From the NCBI RefSeq assembly GCF_003319125.1, contig NZ_QOHG01000001.1, positions 1 to 64,000 on the forward strand: 64,000 nt of DNA. Direction: 5' to 3'. The DNA is from Blastococcus sp. TF02A-26 (GTDB lineage: Bacteria; Actinomycetota; Actinomycetes; Mycobacteriales; Geodermatophilaceae). Within the stretch, counting starts at the first letter, position 1; each line of letters begins with the position of its first letter. A program made the position numbers and the translations under genes. The notes below the pieces were generated by a model. That model had not been told where the DNA came from. It was given only the letters and a program-made list of their open reading frames with translations, and ran no database searches. This document shows positions 24,852 to 32,954 of the stretch, piece after piece.

Positions 24852-24858
24852 TAACGTA
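24852..24858. promoter_or_regulatory. Overlapping back-to-back -10 elements (TAACGTA)
   Basis: On the plus strand TAACGT (24852-24857) stands 6 bases before GTG 24864. On the minus strand TACGTT (complement of 24853-24858) stands 8 bases before GTG 24844. The two -10 hexamers share five bases, so polymerase can occupy only one orientation at a time and both transcripts would be leaderless. Confidence 0.5.
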
Positions 24859-24863
24859 GCCGC

Positions 24864-25502
24864 GTGTCCCCGCCCCGCGCGCTCCCGTTCGCCGAGGCCG
24901 TCGAGCTGACCCGCACCGGCGACGTCTGGGTCTTCCGCGGCGCCTCGATCGCCGACCGCGCGATCCGGGCCGTCACCAACGCGCCGGTCAACCACGTCGG
25001 CATGGCCGTGGTGCTCGAGGACCTGCCGCCGCTGCTGTGGCACGCCGAGCTCGGCCGGTCGCTGCCCGACGTGTGGACCGGGCAGCACCAGCGCGGCGTG
25101 CAGCTGCACGACCTCGCCGACGCCGTCTGCACCTGGAAGCAGCGCTACGGCCAGTCCGCGTGGCTGCGCCAGCTCGTCGGCCCGGCCGACGACGGCGGGG
25201 TGACGGCGGAGATGGAGGACGCCGTCCTGCGCACCGTCGCCCGCTTCGACGGCCGGCCCTTCCCGACCACCCGCGGGCTGGTGTCGGGCTGGGTGAACGG
25301 CCGGCTGCGGCGCGGCACCGCGGCCGAGACCGTGTTCTGCGCCGAGCTGGTGGCGGCCACCTACACGGCGATGGGACTGCTCGCCGACGACCGCCCGCGC
25401 AACGCCTACGACCCGGGCAGCTTCTGGTCCGGCGACGACCTCCCGCTGCTGAAGGGCGCCACCCTGGGGCCGGAGATCCCGGTCGACGTCCCCGCCGCCT
25501 GA
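24864..25502 (+). CDS. Permuted papain-like (YiiX/YaeF type) hydrolase
   Basis: A 212-residue protein of the circularly permuted NlpC/P60-like group. G-D-V-W-V-F-R-G opens the fold, the catalytic His is in N-H-V-G-M (about residue 46), and the nucleophile Cys is in V-F-C-A-E-L-V-A (about residue 158), so His precedes Cys as in YiiX-type amidases/lipases. No signal peptide is seen. The substrate is unknown; relatives act on lipids or peptide amide bonds. GTG 24864 follows a leaderless -10. Confidence 0.7.
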   Translation: MSPPRALPFAEAVELTRTGDVWVFRGASIADRAIRAVTNAPVNHVGMAVVLEDLPPLLWHAELGRSLPDVWTGQHQRGVQLHDLADAVCTWKQRYGQSAWLRQLVGPADDGGVTAEMEDAVLRTVARFDGRPFPTTRGLVSGWVNGRLRRGTAAETVFCAELVAATYTAMGLLADDRPRNAYDPGSFWSGDDLPLLKGATLGPEIPVDVPAA

Positions 25503-25509
25503 GCGGCGG

Positions 25510-28500
25510 TCAGCCGACCGGGGCGGGCGCCGTCGCGTCCAGCCGCACGACCCGGTCGCCGGGAGCGGCCAGCGCGTCGTCGTGGGTCACGCAGACCACG
25601 ACCCGGCCGGCCAGCGCGGTCCGCAGGTCGGCGACGAGCGCGGCGGCGGTCGGCGGGTCCAGGTGCGCGGTCGGCTCGTCGAGCAGTACGACGTCGCGGT
25701 CGGCCAGCAGCGCGCGGGCCGCGGCCAGCCGCCGGCGCTCCCCGCCGGACAGCGCGGTCCCGCCGGCGCCGACCGGGGTGTCCAGCCCGTCGGGCAGCGT
25801 GGTGAGCAGCCCGCCGAGGCCGGCCGCGGTCAGCGCGGCGCGCATCCGGGCCTCACCGGCCGGCCCCGACAGCTCGCCGCGCGGCGCGGCGAGCGCCAGG
25901 TTGGCGCGGATGGTCGAGGCGAAGACGTGCGCCTCCTGCGGGAGCCAGGCCATCGGCGCGCGGACGTCGGCACCGGTCAGCCGGGCGGTGTCGGCGCCGC
26001 CCAGTTCGTAGCGCCCGCCGAGGGGGCGCAGCGCGGCCAAGAGGACGGCGAGCAGCGTCGACTTCCCGGAGCCGGAGGGCCCGCGCACGATCAGCCAGCC
26101 GTCGGTGTCGGCCCGGGCATCGAGGTCGCGCAGCACGTCGGGACCGCCGGGCCAGCCGGCGCGCAGCGCGGTCACCTCGAGGTCGCGGACCTCCGCGGGC
26201 GCCGGCGCCGGGTCGGCCGGGTCTGCGGGGACCGGCGCGGCGAGGACGGCGTCCAGGCGGCGGTGCGCGTCGGCGAGGGCACCGCGCCGCTGCAGCGCTC
26301 CGACCAGGCCGGCCAGCGGCTCGGCGAGGGCGAGCGGGGCGAGGGCGAGCACTGCCAGGGACGGTCCGGCGACGCCCTCCGCGGCGGCGACCGCGGCCGC
26401 GGCGACGGCGGCGGATCCGGTGCTGAGGCCGACCAGCGCGGTGCCGAGCGCGGCCGCGCGGCCGGCGGTGGCGGAGGCCCGCCCGCGGTGGCGGGCGAGG
26501 GTCCCGAGGTCGTCGGCGGTCCGGGCGGCGAGGCCGTGGGCGCGCAGGTCGGCCGCGCCGGCCAGCGCCGTCGTGGTGTCGTGCAGCGCCTGCACCCGCA
26601 GGTCGCCCTCGGTCCGGGCAGCTCCGGCGTCCACCCGGCGGTGCGCGGCCAGCACCCCCAGCACCGTCAGGCCCAGCACCGCCGCGGCCACCCCGGCGGC
26701 GGCGGGGGAGACGAGCGCCAGGGCGGCGACGGTGCCGGTCGTGACGGTGCCGGCGACCAGCGCCGGCGGCACCACCCGCACGGAGAGGTCCTGCACCAGG
26801 CCGACGTCCCCGACGACGCGCGCGAGCGCGGTGCCCGGCGTCCGCTCCGCGGCGATGCCCTGGGCGGCCAGCGCCCGCCACACCCGAACCCGCAGGCCGG
26901 CGGCCTGGCGGAGCGCGGCGTCGTGCGCGGCCATCCGCTCCAGCCACCGCAGCAGCGCCCGGCCCACCCCGAAGAACCGGACCCCGGCGGTCGCCACCAG
27001 CAGGGTGAGGATCGGCGGCATCTCGGCGGCCCGGACGATGAGGAAGCCCGACAGCGCGGTGAGGGCGACGCCCGCCCCGGCCGAGGCGGTCCCGGCGACG
27101 ACCGCCCGCAGCAGCGCTCGCCGCGGCCAGCCTCGACCGGGTTCCACGCCCGGTCCTCCGCCGAGATCGGCGATCTCGGCGGCATCGGCGTCCGCAGGCG
27201 CTGAGATCGGCGCCGCGGTGGGGGCGGGGACGGCAGCAGCGGGGGCGACAGCGGTCGCGGGAGCAGCAGGCGCGGGCAGCTCGACCGTGCGGTCGGCGAG
27301 CGCGGCCAGCACCGGGTCATGCGTCACCAGGACGACGGTGACCGTGCCGCGCAGCGCCGCGAGGACGGCGGCGACCCGGTCGGCCGTCGCGGCGTCGAGG
27401 TGCGCGGTCGGCTCGTCGAGCAGCAGCAGCCGGGCACCGCGGCGGACCCGCACGAGGGCGCGGGCCATCGCCACGCGCTGCAGCTCGCCGGGGGAGAGGG
27501 TCTCGCACGCCCGCCCGGCGAGCGGGGCCGCGTCGACCCGGGCCAGCGCCTCGATGACGTACGCCTCCGCGACGAGCTCGTCGACCCCGGGCTCGGCACC
27601 GGCGTGGCGGCGCAGCTCGTCGGCGACCGTGGCACCGGTGGTGCGCGGGTGCTGGGGCACCCAGGCGACGCCCCCGGCCGGCAGGCCGCCCACCGTGCCG
27701 GCGACCTCGGCCGCGGGGGACAGCACGCCGGCGAGGACGGCCAGCAGCGTGGACTTGCCCGATCCGCTGGCGCCGCGCAGCGCGACCAGCTCGCCGGGCC
27801 GCACGTCCAGGTCCGCCGGGGAGAGGGCGGGCACCCCGCGGCCGGGGAAGCGCACGGTCAGGCCGCGGACGGTGAGGTCGGCGCCGCGCGGGTCGTCGCC
27901 GGGGCCCGCCGCCGCGACGGTCCCGGCCTTGCCGTCGTCGGCGGCGAGCACCGCGCGGGCCTCGGCGGCGGCGAGCGTGGCGGCCTCGTTGGCGTGGTGC
28001 GCCGAGCCGAGCGCGCGCAGCGGTGCGAACGCCTCCGGCGCGAGGAGCAGGGCCGTCAGGGCCAGGGTCAGCGGCAGGTCGCCGTCGACCAGCCGCACCC
28101 CGGCGGTGACGGCCACCAGGGCCACCGAGAGGGTGGCGATGAGCTCCAGGACGAGCGAGGAGAGGAACGCCAGGCGCAGGGTGGCGAGCGTCCGGCGGCG
28201 GGACGCCTCGCCCAGCTCGGCCAGCGCGGTCACCTGGTCCGCGGCCCGGCCGAGGCCGACCAGCACCGGCAGCCCCCGGACCAGCTCGGCGACGTGGGCG
28301 GCGATGCGGTCCAGCGCCCGCGCCGAGGCCGTCGTCCCGTCCCGGGTGGTCAGGCCGACCAGGACCATGAACAGCGGCACCAGCGGCAGGGTGACCGCCA
28401 CGAGCGCCGCCGAGAGCAGGTCGGTGGCGGCGAGCACGGCCAGCAGCGCCGGGGGCACCACCAGCGTCGAGGCCAGCGCCGGCAGGTAGGTCGTCAGGCC

Positions 28501-28887
28501 GGGGGCGAGGTCGGCCAGCCGGGTCGTGGCGAGGACGGCGGCCGGACCGGCACCGCCGGCGGCCTCGACGGCGGCCGGGGAGGCGGCCAGCCGGGCGAGC
28601 AGCCGCTCGCGCAGCTGCTGCTCCGCGCGCCGGGCGTCGCGGGCGGCGAGCAGCTCGCCCACCGCGCCGGCGACCGACCGCAGCACCGCGCCGCCCGCGG
28701 CCACGGCGAGGGGCACGACCACCGACCCCTCGGCGGAGCCCGCGGCCCGGGCGACGGCGTGCGCCAGGCCCGCGGCCAGCAGGACCAGCCCCGCCGTCTG
28801 CACCAGGGCGGTCAGCGCCGAGCGGACAAGCGTGCCGCGCAGCCCGGGGACGCCCTCCAGCGCCGCGAGCGGCCCCCGGGAGCTCAC
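25510..28887 (-). CDS. cydDC: Fused CydD-CydC ABC exporter for cytochrome bd assembly
   Basis: An 1125-residue fusion of the two half-transporters that are separate in E. coli. The N-terminal half has a membrane domain (about 1-310), Walker A GASGSGKST, signature LSPGELQR and LLLLDEPTAHLD. An Ala/Pro-rich linker (about 530-590) joins a second membrane domain and a second ATPase with GPSGSGKST, LSGGERRR and VVLLDEPTAHLD. Both ATP sites look intact. CydDC exports thiols (glutathione/cysteine in E. coli) and is needed to assemble cytochrome bd. GTG 28887 overlaps the cydB stop by four bases. Confidence 0.92.
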   Translation of the reverse strand: MSSRGPLAALEGVPGLRGTLVRSALTALVQTAGLVLLAAGLAHAVARAAGSAEGSVVVPLAVAAGGAVLRSVAGAVGELLAARDARRAEQQLRERLLARLAASPAAVEAAGGAGPAAVLATTRLADLAPGLTTYLPALASTLVVPPALLAVLAATDLLSAALVAVTLPLVPLFMVLVGLTTRDGTTASARALDRIAAHVAELVRGLPVLVGLGRAADQVTALAELGEASRRRTLATLRLAFLSSLVLELIATLSVALVAVTAGVRLVDGDLPLTLALTALLLAPEAFAPLRALGSAHHANEAATLAAAEARAVLAADDGKAGTVAAAGPGDDPRGADLTVRGLTVRFPGRGVPALSPADLDVRPGELVALRGASGSGKSTLLAVLAGVLSPAAEVAGTVGGLPAGGVAWVPQHPRTTGATVADELRRHAGAEPGVDELVAEAYVIEALARVDAAPLAGRACETLSPGELQRVAMARALVRVRRGARLLLLDEPTAHLDAATADRVAAVLAALRGTVTVVLVTHDPVLAALADRTVELPAPAAPATAVAPAAAVPAPTAAPISAPADADAAEIADLGGGPGVEPGRGWPRRALLRAVVAGTASAGAGVALTALSGFLIVRAAEMPPILTLLVATAGVRFFGVGRALLRWLERMAAHDAALRQAAGLRVRVWRALAAQGIAAERTPGTALARVVGDVGLVQDLSVRVVPPALVAGTVTTGTVAALALVSPAAAGVAAAVLGLTVLGVLAAHRRVDAGAARTEGDLRVQALHDTTTALAGAADLRAHGLAARTADDLGTLARHRGRASATAGRAAALGTALVGLSTGSAAVAAAAVAAAEGVAGPSLAVLALAPLALAEPLAGLVGALQRRGALADAHRRLDAVLAAPVPADPADPAPAPAEVRDLEVTALRAGWPGGPDVLRDLDARADTDGWLIVRGPSGSGKSTLLAVLLAALRPLGGRYELGGADTARLTGADVRAPMAWLPQEAHVFASTIRANLALAAPRGELSGPAGEARMRAALTAAGLGGLLTTLPDGLDTPVGAGGTALSGGERRRLAAARALLADRDVVLLDEPTAHLDPPTAAALVADLRTALAGRVVVCVTHDDALAAPGDRVVRLDATAPAPVG

Positions 28888-29912
28888 GCCGCCACCTGCT
28901 CCTCGGCGTGCTCCGGCCCCGGGTGCTGGGGCTCGGCGGTCAGCCGCTTGCGGAACACCCAGTACGTCCAGGCCTGGTAGCCGAGCACCACGGGGAGCCC
29001 GATGCCGGCGGCCCACGTCATGACGGTGAGGGTGTAGTCGCTGACCGAGGCGTCGGCGACGGTGACGTCGAAGGCCGCGTCGATCGTCGAGGGGACGACG
29101 ACGGGGTAGGCCGCGCCGAAGATCGTGGCGGCCGCGGCGACCAGCATCGCGCCCCAGGCGGCGAAGGCCTGACCCTCGCGGCCGACCCGCAGCCGCGCCC
29201 AGGCCACCACCACCGACAGCGCGGCCACCAGCCACAGCACCGCGGTGAACGGCGTGCCGTACCGCAGGTGCGTGATGCCCGCCCAGGCCAGCAGCGGCAG
29301 CGCGGCCACCGGGGCCCAGCGCAGCGCGAAGGCGTGCGCCGCCGCACGGATCGGCCCGTCGGTCTTGAGTGCCAGGAACACCGCGCCGTGCACGACGGAG
29401 AACGCCAGCACCGCGACCGCGCCGAGCAGCGCCGACCAGCCGACGCCGGCGAACGGGCCGCCGACCCGGTTGCCGTCGGCGTCGATCGGCAGGCCGAGGG
29501 TCGTGGCGCCGAGGGCCGCGCCGACGCCGAGGGCGGCGATGAGCGAGCCGGCGGTGATGACGCGGGTCCAGGTCGTGTCCCAGGCCGCGGTGTGGTGCGA
29601 GTGCCGCCACTCGAAGGCCACGGCCCGGATGATCAGGCCGAACAGCACGAGCACGAAGGGCAGGTAGAGCGCCGGCAGCCAGGTGGCGTACCAGCCGGGG
29701 AAGGCGGCGAACACCGCGCCGGCGGCGGTGATCAGCCACACCTCGTTGCCGTCCCACACCGGGCCGATCGTGCGCAGCATGAGGTGCCGGTCGGCCGTAC
29801 GGCGGCCGAGCACCGGCAGCAGCGCGGCGACGCCGAAGTCGAAGCCCTCCAGCAGGAGGAAGCCGATCCAGAGCACCGCGACGGCGGCGAACCAGAGGGT
29901 CTGCAGGTCCAT
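28884..29912 (-). CDS. cydB: Cytochrome bd ubiquinol oxidase subunit II
   Basis: A 342-residue subunit with about eight membrane helices. L-E-G-F-D-F-G-V-A-A-L-L-P near residue 22, R-T-I-G-P-V-W-D-G-N-E-V-W-L-I near 48 and A-F-E-W-R-H near 99 are diagnostic of CydB. It pairs with CydA to form the high-affinity, proton-non-pumping terminal oxidase. ATG 29912 is 27 bases after cydA. The stop overlaps the start of the CydDC fusion, so the order cydA-cydB-cydDC forms one operon. Confidence 0.96.
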   Translation of the reverse strand: MDLQTLWFAAVAVLWIGFLLLEGFDFGVAALLPVLGRRTADRHLMLRTIGPVWDGNEVWLITAAGAVFAAFPGWYATWLPALYLPFVLVLFGLIIRAVAFEWRHSHHTAAWDTTWTRVITAGSLIAALGVGAALGATTLGLPIDADGNRVGGPFAGVGWSALLGAVAVLAFSVVHGAVFLALKTDGPIRAAAHAFALRWAPVAALPLLAWAGITHLRYGTPFTAVLWLVAALSVVVAWARLRVGREGQAFAAWGAMLVAAAATIFGAAYPVVVPSTIDAAFDVTVADASVSDYTLTVMTWAAGIGLPVVLGYQAWTYWVFRKRLTAEPQHPGPEHAEEQVAA

Positions 29913-29939
29913 GGTCAGTGTCTTCCTGGGTCCGGTCGC

Positions 29940-31511
29940 TCAGTACGCGAAGGAGAGGACGTCGTCGTCGGTGCGGTCCCGCGGCGGGCCGCCGGGGTCG
30001 TCGTCGCCGTCCCGCTGCGAGGGCAGGGTCACCGGGGTGGGGGAGCCGTCCCCGGTCGTGATCCCGCGGCGGACGAAGCGGGTGATGAGCCACAGCTCGA
30101 CGACGGCGAGCACGCCGTAGACGAGCGTCAGGCCGATCAGCGAGGTCCACACCTCACCGGTGCTGACGCCGGGGGAGACGGCCTGGGCGGTGAAGAAGTA
30201 CACCTGCTCGCCGACCGGCACGTCGGGGTTCGGGTAGACGACGAAGGGCTGGCGGCCCATCTCGGTGAAGATCCACCCCGTCGCGTTGGCGACGAAGGGC
30301 GCGGCGACGGCGAGCAGGGAGCCGTACACGCCGATCCGCGAGGTCGGCACCCGGCCGCGCCGCGTGGACCACAGGGCGTAGGCGGCGACCCCGGCCGAGA
30401 CCAGGCCCATGCCGATCATGAGCCGGAAGCTCCAGTAGGTGACCGCCAGCAGTGGCGTGTAGTCGATCTCGCCGCCGGCGCGCTCCCCGAACGACGGGTC
30501 GTCGGGGTAGGTCTCGCCGTAGACGGCGGCGTACTCCTCCTGCAGCTCGTTCACGCCGGGGACGGCGGTCTCGAAGTCGCTGTGCGCGAGGAAGGAGAGC
30601 AGGCCCGGGACGGTCCAGGAGTGGACGTCGTCGCACTCGTTGGACCCGAGCTTGCCGAACGCGAAGATCGAGAACGGCGCCGGCGCCTCGGTCTCGCAGA
30701 GCGCCTCGGCCGAGCTCATCTTCAGCGGCTGCTGCTCGTACATGAGCTTGGCCTGGAAGTCGCCGGTGACCGCGACGAGGACGAAGGCCACCAGCGACAC
30801 CCACCCGCCCAGGCGCACCGACTTCCGCCAGACGGCGTGATCGACGTCGGTCACCGGCTGGTCCGCCAGCTTCCGCTTCCGCAGGTGCCACAGGCCGATG
30901 CCGACCAGCAGCGCGCCGGCGACCATCGTGGCCGCGGCGAGCGTGTGGCTGTAGGCGGCCAGGGCGGTGTTGTTGGTCAGGACGGCGCCGAAGTCGACCT
31001 GCACCGGCCGGCCGTCCGTGCCCACCTCGACACCGACCGGGTGCTGCATCCACGAGTTGGCGGCGATGATGAAGTACGCGCTGATCCAGGAGCCGATGAC
31101 GGCGGCCCACAGCGACGCCAGGTGCAGCTTCTTCGGGATCCGGCCCCAGCCGAAGATCCACAGGCCGAGGAAGGTCGACTCGAGGAAGAAGGCGAGCAGG
31201 GCCTCGAGCGCCAGCAGCGAGCCGAAGACGTCACCGACGAAGCGGGAGTACTCGCTCCAGGCCAGGCCGAACTGGAACTCCTGGACCAGGCCGGTGGCCA
31301 CGCCCAGCGCGAAGTTGATCAGGAAGATGCGGCCCCAGAAGCGGGTCATCCGCAGCCACTCGGGCCTGTTCGTGCGCACCCACAGGGTGTGCATCACCGC
31401 GACCAGGAGCCCCAGCCCCAGGGTCAGCGGCACCATCAGGAAGTGGTAGACGGTCGTGATCCCGAACTGCCAGCGGGCGACGTCCAACGTATCCAGGCCG
31501 AGCACGTCCAC
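29940..31511 (-). CDS. cydA: Cytochrome bd ubiquinol oxidase subunit I
   Basis: A 523-residue subunit carrying the haems. V-A-R-W-Q-F-G-I-T-T-V-Y-H-F near residue 11 includes a haem-ligand His, Y-S-H-T-L-A-A has another, and I-F-T-E-M-G-R-Q-P-F contains the Met ligand and the conserved GRQP. The Q-loop is present and of the short type. It oxidises quinol and reduces O2 at the membrane. GTG 31511 has a good GGAGGAG. Upstream lie two palindromes shared with the divergent blaI-type gene. Confidence 0.96.
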   Translation of the reverse strand: MDVLGLDTLDVARWQFGITTVYHFLMVPLTLGLGLLVAVMHTLWVRTNRPEWLRMTRFWGRIFLINFALGVATGLVQEFQFGLAWSEYSRFVGDVFGSLLALEALLAFFLESTFLGLWIFGWGRIPKKLHLASLWAAVIGSWISAYFIIAANSWMQHPVGVEVGTDGRPVQVDFGAVLTNNTALAAYSHTLAAATMVAGALLVGIGLWHLRKRKLADQPVTDVDHAVWRKSVRLGGWVSLVAFVLVAVTGDFQAKLMYEQQPLKMSSAEALCETEAPAPFSIFAFGKLGSNECDDVHSWTVPGLLSFLAHSDFETAVPGVNELQEEYAAVYGETYPDDPSFGERAGGEIDYTPLLAVTYWSFRLMIGMGLVSAGVAAYALWSTRRGRVPTSRIGVYGSLLAVAAPFVANATGWIFTEMGRQPFVVYPNPDVPVGEQVYFFTAQAVSPGVSTGEVWTSLIGLTLVYGVLAVVELWLITRFVRRGITTGDGSPTPVTLPSQRDGDDDPGGPPRDRTDDDVLSFAY

Positions 31512-31548
31512 CGTGCAGCTCCTCCGGTCGTACGATCGACGTGTTCTT

Positions 31549-31565
31549 TTCTACGCCATGTAGAA
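31549..31565. promoter_or_regulatory. BlaI-type operator 1 (cydA/blaI intergenic)
   Basis: TTCTAC (31549-31554) and GTAGAA (31560-31565) form a perfect 6-bp inverted repeat with a 5-base spacer. BlaI/MecI/CopY repressors bind short TAC-GTA dyads of this kind. It lies between the divergent cydA and blaI-like starts. Confidence 0.6.
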
Positions 31566-31572
31566 GACAAAG

Positions 31573-31589
31573 TTCTACGTCTCGTAGAC
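31573..31589. promoter_or_regulatory. BlaI-type operator 2 (cydA/blaI intergenic)
   Basis: TTCTAC (31573-31578) and GTAGAC (31584-31589) repeat the first operator with one mismatch and the same 5-base spacer. The two centres are 24 bases apart, a spacing compatible with two dimers bound on nearly the same DNA face. Confidence 0.6.
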
Positions 31590-31624
31590 AATCGGCGTGT
31601 GAGACGTCGGACAGGGAGGGACCT

Positions 31625-31984
31625 TTGGCCTCATTAGGGGATCTCGAAAGGACCGTCATGGACCGCCTCTGGTCCTCCGACGGTCCGCTGTCGGCGACCC
31701 AGCTGCGCGACGCCCTGGCCGACCGCGGCCTGGCGCTCACCACCGTGCACACGGTGCTCGGCCGGCTGGAGCAGAAGGGCTTCGTCGCCCACGACGAGGC
31801 GCGCCCCCGCCGGTTCCGGCCGACCGCCACCCGCGAGCAGCACGCGGCGGAGCTGATGCACGAGGTGCTCGGGCAGGCTCCCGACCGGCAGGCGGTGCTC
31901 GCCCGGTTCGTCGGCAGCGTCGACGCCGAGGAGGCGGCGCTGCTGCGCCGGCTGCTCGCCGGCACGGACCCCACCCCCGCCTGA
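31625..31984 (+). CDS. BlaI/MecI/CopY-family repressor
   Basis: A 119-residue winged-helix regulator. L-G-D-L-E-R-T-V-M-D-R-L-W opens the fold, T-T-V-H-T-V-L-G-R-L-E-Q-K-G-F-V is the recognition helix and beginning of the wing, and the C-terminal half carries the dimerising L-L-R-R-L-L. TTG 31625 is chosen for its GGGAGGG ribosome site 4 bases upstream. It is followed one base later by an M56 peptidase that probably inactivates it on a signal. The shared operators with cydA suggest it also governs the cytochrome bd operon. Confidence 0.88.
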   Translation: MASLGDLERTVMDRLWSSDGPLSATQLRDALADRGLALTTVHTVLGRLEQKGFVAHDEARPRRFRPTATREQHAAELMHEVLGQAPDRQAVLARFVGSVDAEEAALLRRLLAGTDPTPA

Positions 31985-31985
31985 C

Positions 31986-32921
31986 GTGCTGCCCGCCACG
32001 GCGGTCGCCCTCGCGGTGCTCGCGGCGCTGCTGGCGTGGCCGGTGCCGGCGCTGCTCGGCCGGGCCCGCTGGCCGGGGCGCGACCCGCTGGCCGCGCTGG
32101 TCTGCTGGCAGGCGGTCGGCCTGGCCGGTGGCCTGTCGATCGTCGGCGCCCTGCTGGTGCACGGCCTGGCGCCGTGGGGCCACTCGCTGCCCGAGGCGGT
32201 GGGGCACGTGCTCACCGGCACCCCGGCGACCGAGCGGGTGCGGGGTGACCACTGGGTGACGCTGACCCTCGCCGGCGTGCTGCTCGCCGAGCTCCTCGGG
32301 GTGCTCGCGCTGTCGTGGTGGCGGACCGCGCGGACCCGCCGGCGGCACCGCGAGCTGCTGGAGATCGTCGTCCGGCCGGCCGACAGCGTGCCCGACGCCC
32401 GGTTGCTCGACACCCCCGCACCGGTGGCCTTCTGCATCCCCGGTGCCCGGCCGCTGCTGGTGCTCTCGTCCGGCATGGTCGCCGAGCTGGACGAGGACCA
32501 GCTCGCCGCCGTCGTCGCGCACGAGCGGGCGCACCTGCGCGAGCACCACCACCTCTACCTGCTGCCGTTCGTGGCCTGGGAGGCGGCGCTGCCGGTGCTG
32601 CCCGCGGCCGGCCGCGCGCACGCGGCGGTGCGGACCCTGGTGGAGATGCGCGCCGACGACGTCGCCCTCGCCGCGCTCCCGGGGCGCGATCCCCGGCGCA
32701 CCCTCGCCCGGGCCATCGTGGCGGCGGGCGCGCACGGTGGCGGGGACGGCGTGCCCTCCGGCGCCCTGGCCGTCGCCGAGAGCGCCGTCACCGCCCGGGT
32801 GCGGCGGCTGCTCGACCCGCCCGCGCCGCTGCCGGCCGTCGCGCGCGCCGCCGTCCTCACCGCGGCCGCGCTGCTGCTGGCCGTCCCGACGGCGCTGCTG
32901 CTGCTCCCCGCGGTCGTCTGA
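31986..32921 (+). CDS. M56 family (BlaR1-like) membrane metallopeptidase
   Basis: A 311-residue membrane protease with three N-terminal helices, a cytoplasmic zinc site V-A-H-E-R-A-H-L (about residues 178-185, HExxH) and a final helix near 280-310. The partner acid is likely in E-M-R-A-D-D. Unlike BlaR1 it lacks a penicillin-binding sensor domain, so the signal is not simply beta-lactam binding. M56 proteins cleave the cognate BlaI to release its targets. GTG 31986 follows the blaI stop by one base, so the two genes are coupled. Confidence 0.88.
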   Translation: MLPATAVALAVLAALLAWPVPALLGRARWPGRDPLAALVCWQAVGLAGGLSIVGALLVHGLAPWGHSLPEAVGHVLTGTPATERVRGDHWVTLTLAGVLLAELLGVLALSWWRTARTRRRHRELLEIVVRPADSVPDARLLDTPAPVAFCIPGARPLLVLSSGMVAELDEDQLAAVVAHERAHLREHHHLYLLPFVAWEAALPVLPAAGRAHAAVRTLVEMRADDVALAALPGRDPRRTLARAIVAAGAHGGGDGVPSGALAVAESAVTARVRRLLDPPAPLPAVARAAVLTAAALLLAVPTALLLLPAVV

Positions 32922-32954
32922 CGCGCGTCCGCGAGCCCCTCGGCGCCCGGGTGG

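Noticed and set aside
25510-30150. One 1546-residue minus-strand frame covering cydDC and cydB
   Set aside because: The part beyond 28887 is an out-of-frame reading of cydB. The real CydDC fusion starts at GTG 28887 and cydB is in another frame.
31541-31600. Exact -35/-10 boxes for cydA and blaI
   Set aside because: Several partial matches exist on both strands but none has both good hexamers and good spacing, so I list only the palindromes.
31986-32921. Beta-lactam receptor BlaR1
   Set aside because: It lacks the C-terminal penicillin-binding sensor domain; only the M56 protease and helices are present.
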